Origin: Bacteroidales bacterium
Lineage (GTDB): Bacteria; Bacteroidota; Bacteroidia; Bacteroidales; Muribaculaceae
Assembly (NCBI GenBank): GCA_004557195.1
Contig: SFER01000157.1
Coordinates: forward strand, 1 to 5,004
DNA length: 5,004 nucleotides
Direction of reading: 5' to 3'
Both the position numbers and the translations under genes were made by a program. Of the stretch, positions 1 through 5,004 are shown piece after piece (the first letter of the stretch is position 1; the number at the start of each line of letters is the position of its first letter). The notes under the pieces are model-generated. The model did not search any database. It had not been told where the DNA came from and saw only the letters and a program-made list of their open reading frames with translations.

Positions 1-648
1 CAATCGGTTAAAAATCAATGGTCTAAACATATTCTATCCGCCAAAATTGATGCGAATTTATATGAGCACCGTGGCAACATGCCAAACAACTTTGTTAAAA
101 CTATCCCGGACATAAGGCAATCACTAAAAGCAATAGAGATGTTTAGAGATGAATACCTTTTAGATTTTATTAATATAGAAGAAATTGGAGAAAGAGATAA
201 AGAAGATATTGATGAACGCGTCGTTGAAAGAGAGATAATTCATAATATAAAGAATTTCATCCTTACTTTCGGACGAGATTTTGCATTCATCGGCAACCAA
301 TGCAAATTGGAAATATACGGAATAGAGCATTTCCCCGACTTAATTTTTTTCAATAGAGAATTGAATGCATTAGTTGTAATAGAACTTAAAAAAGGTACAT
401 TCAAATCATCTTATCTTGGGCAGTTGTGCACATATCTTAGATTAGTTGACGAACAAATGAAAAAGCCTCATGAAAACCCTGCAATAGGATTAGTCTTATG
501 TAAAAGCGCCAACAAAAAATATGTCGAATATGTTATTCAAGACTATGACAAGCCTTTAGGTGTAGCCACATACAAAACTTCCGACGAAATGCCAGAGAAA
601 TTAAAGAAAGCACTACCAAATGTTGATGACTTAAAAAAGTTGTTATAA
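1..648 (+). CDS. DUF1016/YhcG-type PD-(D/E)XK nuclease domain protein, 3' part
   Basis: The frame is open from the first base of the window, so the methionine at 79 is internal and the N-terminus lies off the left edge. The 215 visible residues match the C-terminal half of DUF1016 (YhcG) proteins, which usually run about 340-380 residues: a wHTH-like DUF1016_N domain (absent here), then a PD-(D/E)XK nuclease fold. Nuclease residues seen are D113 in PDLIFF and E128/K130 in VVIELKKG (numbered from the first visible residue). They are followed by a GQLCTYL segment and the family-typical NPAIGLVLCKS and DKPLGVATY blocks, so the catalytic core looks intact. The family is a nuclease by fold; its substrate is unknown to me, though members often sit in restriction-modification and other defence loci. 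Base composition is AT-rich (roughly one third GC in the stretch I counted), unlike the adjoining tilS, which suggests transfer. It ends 14 bp before tilS with no terminator visible. Confidence 0.85.
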   Translation, partial: QSVKNQWSKHILSAKIDANLYEHRGNMPNNFVKTIPDIRQSLKAIEMFRDEYLLDFINIEEIGERDKEDIDERVVEREIIHNIKNFILTFGRDFAFIGNQCKLEIYGIEHFPDLIFFNRELNALVVIELKKGTFKSSYLGQLCTYLRLVDEQMKKPHENPAIGLVLCKSANKKYVEYVIQDYDKPLGVATYKTSDEMPEKLKKALPNVDDLKKLL

Positions 649-662
649 CATCTCTTTGCATT

Positions 663-2012
663 ATGGAAAAAGCGCATTTCATCAAAAAGATTGAAAATTT
701 CATCATATCGCATGGTTTTCCGGCTTCGGGGGCCACGATTATTGCAACCGTGAGCGGCGGTGCCGACTCGGTGGCGCTGCTCCACATCCTTCTCGGGCTG
801 GGATACAACGTCATAGCCGCCCACTGCAATTTTCATCTCCGCGGCGAGGAGAGCAACCGCGACGAGGCTTTCGTGGCTGAACTATGCAAGCGCTTGCAGG
901 TGCCTCTCGAAATCAAGCATTTCGATGTGCCGCAATATGCCGCCGAGAACCGGCTGTCGATTGAAATGGCTTGTCGTGCGCTAAGATATGCTTGGTTTGA
1001 AACCTTGCGGCAAAACCGCGATGCGGCGGCGATTGCCGTGGGGCACCACAGCGACGACAACGTGGAGACTTTTTTCCTCAACCTCATGCGCGGCAGCGGT
1101 TGCAAAGGTCTTGCCGCTATTCGTCCGGTTGCCGGAAACATCATCCGCCCGTTCCTCTGCGTGTCGAGAGCCGAAATCGAAGAATACCTCGAGTCAATCG
1201 GCGAAACCCACATCACCGACAGCACAAATGCGCAAAACGACTTCACCCGCAACAAGTTGCGCAACATCGCCATCCCGGCGCTCGAAGCGACATTCCCCGG
1301 CATCACCAACGCTATAGCCCGCACTACCGACATTCTGCGCGACGAAGACACTTTCATGCAGGAGGCTATACGCCGCTACTCCGCCGAAATCATCACCGAG
1401 AGCCGCGACGGATGGCACATCGATTCCGCCCGGCTGCTCGCCATCCCGGGCAACCACACACTGCTTTTCCGCATCCTCAATGCCTACGGTTTCAACCCCA
1501 CCCAGTGTGGCGAAATTCTCGCCTCGCTCACCGCAGGCTCGCAGGTGGGAAGCCAATGGCACAGCACCCATTTCACAGCGTCAATCTCCCACTCTTCTAT
1601 CGACATTTTTCCACATAATACCACCGCGAGCGACATCGAGGAGCACCGATTCACCCTCTTTGACGACCTCTCGCAACTCCCTATGCCGCTGAAAGTTGAG
1701 ATGTTTAAGCCCGACGAAAATTTCCGCTTTGCGCGCGACAACCGCACTGCCTATTTCAGCACCGACATCCTCAGCCACACCCTCGTTATGCGCCACCGAC
1801 GCACCGGCGACCGCATCTCCCCGTTCGGGATGCACGGGAGCCGCCTCGTGAGCGACATCTTCAGCGACCTGCACCTCAATGCCCGCGAAAAAGAGAGCTC
1901 CTGGCTCATCGAGTGCGATGGAAAAATACTCTGGATTCCCGGCATCCGCGCCTCGCGCCATTTCGCCTGCGCGCCGGGAGCCGCAATCGTCGCCCTCTCG
2001 CTCATCCCTTGA
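663..2012 (+). CDS. tilS: tRNA(Ile)-lysidine synthase TilS
   Basis: TilS uses ATP and lysine to convert C34 of the CAU-anticodon tRNA-Ile to lysidine, so that the tRNA reads AUA and is charged with isoleucine; it is an essential cytoplasmic enzyme in most bacteria. The 449-residue protein has the usual full length. The N-terminal PP-loop ATPase carries SGGADS at 31-36, the H-rich AAHCNFHLRG at 52-61, GHHSDDNVET at 127-136, and RGSGCKGL at 143-150 followed by IRPFL. FTRNKLRN at 194-201 is the RNxLR motif. The C-terminal TilS domain is recognisable from about 373, with RRTGDRISPFGM at 379-390, the LVSDIFSD stretch, and ILWIPGIRASRHF at 422-434. The ATG at 663 gives the normal N-terminal spacing to the P-loop; no Shine-Dalgarno is visible, as usual in Bacteroidota. 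The gene is GC-rich compared with both neighbours. Its stop lies 2 bp from the stop of the convergent phosphoesterase gene. A diverged fragment of a second tilS lies at 4634-4784. Confidence 0.97.
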   Translation: MEKAHFIKKIENFIISHGFPASGATIIATVSGGADSVALLHILLGLGYNVIAAHCNFHLRGEESNRDEAFVAELCKRLQVPLEIKHFDVPQYAAENRLSIEMACRALRYAWFETLRQNRDAAAIAVGHHSDDNVETFFLNLMRGSGCKGLAAIRPVAGNIIRPFLCVSRAEIEEYLESIGETHITDSTNAQNDFTRNKLRNIAIPALEATFPGITNAIARTTDILRDEDTFMQEAIRRYSAEIITESRDGWHIDSARLLAIPGNHTLLFRILNAYGFNPTQCGEILASLTAGSQVGSQWHSTHFTASISHSSIDIFPHNTTASDIEEHRFTLFDDLSQLPMPLKVEMFKPDENFRFARDNRTAYFSTDILSHTLVMRHRRTGDRISPFGMHGSRLVSDIFSDLHLNAREKESSWLIECDGKILWIPGIRASRHFACAPGAAIVALSLIP

Positions 2013-2038
2013 TCTTATACAATCAAATGCTTGCCGTG
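1941..2038 (+). repeat. left copy of imperfect direct repeat (tilS 3' end plus phosphoesterase 3' end)
   Basis: This stretch covers the last 23 codons and stop of tilS, the 2-bp spacer, and the last eight codons (with stop) of the convergent phosphoesterase. It recurs in the same orientation at 4704-4800, about 2.76 kb away. In the tilS part I count about 12 substitutions in 72 bases. The phosphoesterase part matches at all but one or two of 24 positions, and one single-base indel falls between the two stops. The pair brackets the three-gene minus-strand operon. Confidence 0.8.
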
Positions 2039-2785
2039 GGAGAAGCCATGATGCTCCTCCGAGAAAACATAGCCCAACTGGTTTGACAGGCATTGGGTGT
2101 TGCCTATCTTGGCATCGATATTGTTGTGCGAGTGCCCATATATCCAATAATCAATGCCGCTGTCGGCGATATACTCCTCCAGTTCCACAGTGAACGCCCC
2201 ATTCGCCTTGCTACCCTGAAACTTGGGGTGGAGCATCCGGAACGATGGCACATGATGGGTAACTACAATCTTATGTGCTGCTTGCGAATGTGCCACCGAC
2301 TCTTTGATGAAGGCGAGGCAACGCTCATGCTCGGCATTGAATTGGACATGGGTCATCAGTTCCCCTTTATACATAATTCGGCGGAAATCGCTTACCACCT
2401 GTTCGGTGAAGTATGCGTCCGCCAAAGGAATCCTCGACCAAAGGGTGGAGAGAAAGATGTCGGTATTGCCTATCTTCACAACTCCGTTGTAGTGGCTGAA
2501 CACATTGGGACGTATCTCCAAAAGATAGCCGTCGGGCAGTGTCGCCACATCGTAGTATTTGTAGAACTCATGGTTGCCCATGCAGCAATGCACCTCCTTA
2601 TAGTTCTCCGACACCCGGTCCCAAAATGGATGCTTGGAGTAGTTATCATCGCCGAGATAGCCGATATCACCTGCAAGCAGCAGGATGTCGCCCGCCACCT
2701 CCAAGGGGTGGGCTTTTAGATACCGCCAGTTGTCGGCAAACTCCAAATGCAAGTCGGATACGTATTGTATCTTCATATTGGTCAT
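2015..2785 (-). CDS. calcineurin-like metallophosphoesterase
   Basis: This is a predicted two-metal phosphoesterase of the calcineurin superfamily (Metallophos), 256 residues from the ATG at 2785. All five family blocks are present in order: SDLHLE (D11, H13), AGD (D40), GNHE (N71, H72), VTHHVPS (H177, H178) and YGHSHN (H218, H220). The active site therefore looks complete. There is no signal peptide, so it should be cytoplasmic. The substrate cannot be read from sequence; members of the superfamily act on phosphomonoesters, phosphodiesters, cyclic nucleotides or nucleic acid ends. Start choice: the ATG at 2785 overlaps the TGA of the upstream nucleotidyltransferase gene (ATGA at 2785-2782), suggesting translational coupling. 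The ATG at 2776 (MKIQYVSDLH) gives the N-terminus usual for this family and is nearly as likely. The open frame runs up to 2926, but that extension lies inside the upstream gene and is not homologous to the family. It is the last gene of the three-gene minus-strand operon. Confidence 0.9.
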   Translation of the reverse strand: MTNMKIQYVSDLHLEFADNWRYLKAHPLEVAGDILLLAGDIGYLGDDNYSKHPFWDRVSENYKEVHCCMGNHEFYKYYDVATLPDGYLLEIRPNVFSHYNGVVKIGNTDIFLSTLWSRIPLADAYFTEQVVSDFRRIMYKGELMTHVQFNAEHERCLAFIKESVAHSQAAHKIVVTHHVPSFRMLHPKFQGSKANGAFTVELEEYIADSGIDYWIYGHSHNNIDAKIGNTQCLSNQLGYVFSEEHHGFSHGKHLIV

Positions 2786-3567
2786 GCTTTTATGAATGCA
2801 TTGCGCAGAATATCCAGATAAACGCGTATTTGCTCTTCCGTTCTTCCTAATGCGTCTTTCAACGACTTGGGATTTGCAGATAACTCTTCTTCCATGCGTA
2901 AAATGAAGGTTTGTATTGTGTTCCAAACAGATGTAAGCACTGCCAACTTCTCAGAGAAATCTGCACCTGCAATAAGTTTCAACACGTCATTGCGATGTTT
3001 CTTGATATCCTTAGTATTGACCATACGTCCGGCATCACGTTCTGCAAGTAGATTGAGATAAGCCTTGGTCTTCAGACAAACAAGGGCATAATGTGAGGCA
3101 TAGCGCAGACCATCCTCCACGTAGCTGTTGTTCACGGTCAGTTCATAGTATTCTTCATCCATCATAATGGCACTGAGACTCGACACATCTTCTCCTGTGG
3201 GTATCGGCTCTAAATGAAAACCGGAAGGCTCGCCAAGCAGGTCAGAATGCCTTGAAAGCAATTCTATCTTGGCAGGAAATCCAGGCTTGCCGTCCTCAAA
3301 GCGGTACAACTCGTATGCCGGCGCCTTGTTTTCCCCGCGTTTGCGCTTGCCATTCCTGTATTGACCATCCTTTACGAATTGCCAAAAGGCGTTTGCAAAC
3401 TCAGCAGTCATCTTTTCAACCACCAATATCATGTCGATATCGACCGTGGCACGTGGCTCCACCATTGTCTTGCTCAATACAGCATCACAGGCAGTACCAC
3501 CGATAATCACATAGTTCTCAGAGAAAGATCTAAAAGCTTCCCTAAATTTTTCTATTCCTTTTACCAT
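2782..3567 (-). CDS. AbiEii-like nucleotidyltransferase, putative toxin of a type IV toxin-antitoxin pair
   Basis: A 261-residue predicted nucleotidyltransferase of the DNA polymerase beta superfamily, resembling AbiEii/AbiGii toxins. The N-terminus shows IIGGTACDAVL (21-31, the GG signature strand) followed by ATVDIDMILV (40-49), where D43 and D45 are the likely metal-binding pair. KIELL at 100-104 may supply the third acidic residue. The C-terminal helical half has LKTKAYLNLLAERDAG then NTKDIKKHRNDV (184-195), resembling the lysine and R/KD motifs downstream in AbiEii-type proteins. In the family, such enzymes transfer nucleotides to targets such as tRNA ends and cause stasis; that this one does so is inference. 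The ATG at 3567 lies inside the upstream winged-helix gene, whose stop is at 3561 (7-nt overlap), and the stop overlaps the phosphoesterase start, so the three are probably co-translated. An alternative reading is a nucleotidyltransferase fold without toxicity. Fold confidence is high; the toxin role is moderate. Confidence 0.78.
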   Translation of the reverse strand: MVKGIEKFREAFRSFSENYVIIGGTACDAVLSKTMVEPRATVDIDMILVVEKMTAEFANAFWQFVKDGQYRNGKRKRGENKAPAYELYRFEDGKPGFPAKIELLSRHSDLLGEPSGFHLEPIPTGEDVSSLSAIMMDEEYYELTVNNSYVEDGLRYASHYALVCLKTKAYLNLLAERDAGRMVNTKDIKKHRNDVLKLIAGADFSEKLAVLTSVWNTIQTFILRMEEELSANPKSLKDALGRTEEQIRVYLDILRNAFIKA

Positions 3568-4508
3568 AAATTATCAATCATTAATTCAATTTCTTTTTCT
3601 ACTCTCGGATCATTGTCATCCCTCAACGAAAGGGCAAGGGAAAGGCGATCAACAAAACCATCCTCCTTCTCTATGACCGGTGGATATTTCCACACTTCTA
3701 TTCTGGTGGCACCGTCCAGAATGTTCAAGTCGGGCAGTGCGCCCGCCTCTTTTGATTTTCTGAACTTCGGTTCATAGATGACTTTTGTGTGTATTCGCTC
3801 GGGATTGAGAGCCGAATAATGAGACAAGGCGTTGATGCCGCCAACCACTCCCTGAGTCACTTCTTCATCGGCATACAATACCGATTTAATGGGATTTTGC
3901 ATCAATGGCTCAGCCTCCTTCCAGAGTTGTTTGCCTTCTTTCTCAATGTGTATGCGCTTCGTCCCGTTGTTGCTCACATCCACATAAACCAAATTTGTGG
4001 CATTCAGTTGACGGACTGCACGGCTAATGGCAAGATAGTTGTAGGGTAGCAGTTTTTCCATCTCCGAAAGGGTACAACCTTCCAAACTCTTGCGCTGAAG
4101 ATGATACAACAACAGGTATTGGGCAGCAGGTTGCAACCGTTCTTTGTTGATTGGCGCACTGTCTTTTGAATTGATGAGCAAGAACGGCAGAAAGACATAC
4201 TTGCCGCTCACCACAAAATAAACTCCTTGCTCAATATACCTGTTTCGCTCGTAGGAAGCCAGTTGGTCGAACTTCATCACGCATGGCTTTCCTAAAACAG
4301 CAGTTAAATTGGATGTCTGCTTCTTATATTGAACGGGCGTGAGATGAACAGCCGTTTTGCTTTCCAATACCACAAACTGAAAGCCCATATACTCTAAGTT
4401 ATAGAACGTAAACATAAGCAGTGCATCGGTAAAAACGCCTTTCAGTTCGCTACGACTCATAAGCCGCATCGTAATTGTTTTTCCTGCTATAACTACTGTC
4501 TTGCTCAT
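3561..4508 (-). CDS. winged-helix AbiEi-like protein, putative antitoxin and autoregulator
   Basis: A 315-residue protein, first gene of the minus-strand operon. The N-terminal 120 residues are an alpha/beta region I do not recognise. Residues about 127-198 read as a winged helix: a helix (QPAAQYLLLYHLQ), a TLSEMEKLL helix, a recognition-type helix YLAISRAVRQLNATNLVYV, then a wing (DVSNNGTKRIHIEKEGKQLW). Automated pipelines often call this MarR-like. The C-terminal part (about 210-315) has GGINALSHYSALNP and RIEVWKYPP, resembling the C-terminal domain of AbiEi antitoxins. Position directly before an AbiEii-like nucleotidyltransferase, overlapping it by 7 nt, fits the AbiE order of antitoxin then toxin. 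In AbiE systems the antitoxin represses its own promoter by binding repeats; such repeats lie just upstream at 4509-4569. Start: ATG at 4508, the first in the frame, preceded by AT-rich sequence with no Shine-Dalgarno. The antitoxin role is inferred from domain plus context. Confidence 0.72.
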   Translation of the reverse strand: MSKTVVIAGKTITMRLMSRSELKGVFTDALLMFTFYNLEYMGFQFVVLESKTAVHLTPVQYKKQTSNLTAVLGKPCVMKFDQLASYERNRYIEQGVYFVVSGKYVFLPFLLINSKDSAPINKERLQPAAQYLLLYHLQRKSLEGCTLSEMEKLLPYNYLAISRAVRQLNATNLVYVDVSNNGTKRIHIEKEGKQLWKEAEPLMQNPIKSVLYADEEVTQGVVGGINALSHYSALNPERIHTKVIYEPKFRKSKEAGALPDLNILDGATRIEVWKYPPVIEKEDGFVDRLSLALSLRDDNDPRVEKEIELMIDNLW

Positions 4509-4569
4509 ATTATCATTAATCTTGCACGATTATCATAACCAATGAAAACAGTGCAAATTTAATGATAAT
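4509..4569 (-). promoter_or_regulatory. repeat-box operator candidate upstream of the winged-helix/nucleotidyltransferase operon
   Basis: Three copies of the octamer ATTATCAT lie here: direct copies at 4509-4516 and 4529-4536, spaced 20 bp (about two helical turns), and an inverted copy at 4562-4569 (ATGATAAT). The outer pair extends to an 11-bp perfect inverted repeat, ATTATCATTAA (4509-4519) with TTAATGATAAT (4559-4569). The boxes straddle the likely promoter and touch the start codon, as expected for an autorepressor site. The region is AT-rich, which raises the chance of coincidental matches. Confidence 0.4.
4525..4557 (-). promoter_or_regulatory. possible Bacteroidota-type promoter for the minus-strand operon
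   Basis: Read on the minus strand, TTTG (4557-4554) is followed after 21 nt by TAATCGTG (4532-4525). This compares with the Bacteroidota consensus of TTTG near -33 and TAnnTTTG near -7; the -7 box matches only in part. Transcription would begin about 10 nt before the ATG at 4508, a short leader. It lies inside the repeat boxes, so occupancy of those boxes would block it. Confidence 0.3.
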
Positions 4570-4633
4570 AATTGAAAATCAAGGGAATTTTATTAAAAAG
4601 TGAAGATTAAATTTGCAATTTCTATATTTTGAA

Positions 4634-4784
4634 CCATCCCCGGCAACCGCACACTGCTTTTCCGCATCCTCAATGCCTGCGGCTTCACCCCACCCAATGT
4701 GGCGGTATACGCGCCTCGCGCCACTTCGCCTGCACTCCCGGAGCCCCCATCGTAGCCCTCTCCCTCCTCCCACAGCCTATATAA
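4634..4784 (+). pseudogene. degenerate tilS fragment with internal deletion
   Basis: Two separate tilS segments are fused here. Block one, 4634-4704, aligns with tilS 1441-1512 (residues about 261-283; the peptide begins IPGNRTLLFRILNACGF) with about five substitutions and one single-base deletion that shifts the frame. Block two, 4704-4784, aligns with tilS from 1941 to the end (residues 427-449). Some 430 bp of tilS lie between these points in the intact gene and are missing here; the join falls at a shared CG dinucleotide. Everything 5' of residue 261, including the PP-loop ATPase, is absent, so this cannot encode TilS. About 12 of 17 substitutions across the two blocks are at third codon positions of the tilS frame, which suggests that the parent gene diverged under selection before being broken. 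The sharp rise in GC against the surrounding AT-rich DNA marks the fragment by eye. Confidence 0.85.
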
Positions 4785-4800
4785 TCAAATGCTTGCCGTG
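4704..4800 (+). repeat. right copy of imperfect direct repeat (tilS/phosphoesterase junction)
   Basis: Counterpart of 1941-2038. The tilS-like frame reads GIRASRHFACTPGAP then IVALSLLPQPI and a TAA stop at 4782-4784. The opposite strand reads HGKHLII and a TAG stop (4777-4779). The two stops overlap head-on, whereas in the intact copy they are 2 bp apart. Both reading-frame ends are preserved, so this looks like the real junction of a related allele, not random similarity. Confidence 0.8.
4777..4800 (-). pseudogene. 3' tail of a second metallophosphoesterase gene
   Basis: On the minus strand these 24 bases read HGKHLII then TAG. The intact phosphoesterase ends HGKHLIV then TAA (2038-2015). 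Rightward of 4800 I find no continuing similarity to the phosphoesterase gene, so only the last eight codons survive. On its own the match would be weak; its position directly beyond the tilS fragment, in the same tail-to-tail arrangement as the intact pair, makes it convincing. Confidence 0.7.
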
Positions 4801-4953
4801 TCGCGTCTGTCGATATTGAGGCAGAATTTTCCTGCAACACCATCAAGGCAGAAGAATCCCATTTTGCTACATTTTAATAATGCATTAAAACGATGCAAAT
4901 GTAATTACAATGATTGATAATCAGTAGTTTTTTTCAAAAGCGGCGAGAACACA
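4801..4953. other. intergenic DNA right of the fossil junction
   Basis: AT-rich in its right half and without an open frame that resembles a gene. A TTTG at 4863-4866 is followed after 19 nt by TAAAACGA, which has the spacing of a Bacteroidota promoter but a poor -7 box; it could serve a rightward gene starting near 4954. Together with the repeat boxes and the fossil, this accounts for the 445-bp gap between the operon start and position 4954. Confidence 0.4.
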
Positions 4954-5004
4954 ATGCCTCTTTATTTCATTGATTTGCGACAAGGTTTACCCTCAAATCA
5001 TAGA
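4954..5004 (+). CDS. possible 5' end of a sensor protein with Reg_prop propeller repeats
   Basis: From the ATG at 4954 the frame stays open to the window edge, giving 17 residues: MPLYFIDLRQGLPSNHR. The pattern YF-x-D-L-x-x-GLPSN-H resembles the first propeller repeat of Bacteroidota hybrid two-component sensors, whose mature N-termini read roughly like F-x-H-L-x-x-x-D-GLSSN-x-V. The frame is open upstream only to a stop at 4918-4920, and those codons contain no ATG and no hydrophobic signal peptide. These sensors normally have a signal peptide, so the gene may be truncated at its 5' end or the match may be chance. Seventeen residues cannot settle it. Confidence 0.3.
   Translation, partial: MPLYFIDLRQGLPSNHR

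Noticed and set aside
1041..1070. Asparagine after the HHxDD motif of TilS, where the E. coli enzyme has glutamine
   Set aside because: This position varies in TilS proteins of Bacteroidota; every other motif is intact, so it is not evidence of lost activity.
1581..2147. Minus-strand open frame of 188 codons across the tilS 3' end
   Set aside because: A shadow of the GC-rich tilS frame; it crosses the tilS/phosphoesterase junction and has no recognisable domain.
2093..2719. Long plus-strand open frame of 208 codons opposite the phosphoesterase gene
   Set aside because: It mirrors the phosphoesterase coding strand, whose five metal-binding motifs are intact; its own translation resembles no family I recognise.
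3570..3582. Thirteen-base match (ATTATCAATCATT) to the complement of 4909-4921
   Set aside because: One copy is coding sequence at the end of the winged-helix gene and both are AT-rich; the match also resembles the ATTATCAT boxes only in part. Chance is a sufficient explanation.
4613..4819. Open frame of 68 codons running through the tilS fossil
   Set aside because: It is out of frame with both tilS-like blocks; the length comes from the GC-rich composition of the fragment.
4821..4835. Small inverted repeat (GCAG...CTGC) as a possible terminator
   Set aside because: A four-base stem with no following T-run is too weak to call.

Overview
The window most likely comes from a Bacteroidota genome, probably the order Bacteroidales. 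The signs are the character of the TilS protein, the lack of Shine-Dalgarno sequences before any start, a possible TTTG / TAnnTTTG promoter, and a right-edge peptide resembling the first propeller repeat of hybrid two-component sensors. The genus cannot be fixed from this sequence.

Layout, left to right. (1) Positions 1-648, plus strand: the 3' part of an AT-rich gene for a DUF1016/YhcG-type PD-(D/E)XK nuclease, cut by the left edge. (2) Positions 663-2012, plus strand: a complete, GC-rich tilS (tRNA(Ile)-lysidine synthase), the only clear housekeeping gene here. (3) Positions 2015-4508, minus strand: a compact operon read right to left, with start/stop overlaps at both internal junctions. 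It encodes a winged-helix AbiEi-like protein, an AbiEii-like nucleotidyltransferase and a calcineurin-like metallophosphoesterase. The phosphoesterase ends tail-to-tail with tilS, 2 bp apart. (4) Positions 4509-4953: no intact gene. It holds the operon's promoter/operator candidate (three ATTATCAT-type boxes) and a fossil of a second, diverged tilS/phosphoesterase tail-to-tail junction (4634-4800). (5) From 4954, plus strand: possibly the first codons of another gene, perhaps a sensor with Reg_prop repeats.

The main discovery is the fossil junction. Two blocks of tilS, corresponding to residues about 261-283 and 427-449, are fused with some 430 bp missing between them. They are followed by the last codons of a phosphoesterase, ending HGKHLII-stop instead of HGKHLIV-stop. 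Differences from the intact copy fall mainly at third codon positions. I infer that the fragment diverged while it was still functional, in a related genome, and arrived by recombination. The segment carrying the three-gene operon is therefore bracketed by imperfect direct repeats of the tilS 3' end.

Functionally, the operon looks like a type IV (AbiE-like) toxin-antitoxin or abortive-infection pair, with a phosphoesterase translated from the same message. The DUF1016 nuclease on the other side of tilS is of a kind often found in defence regions. I infer that the flanks of tilS act as an acquisition spot for such accessory genes.
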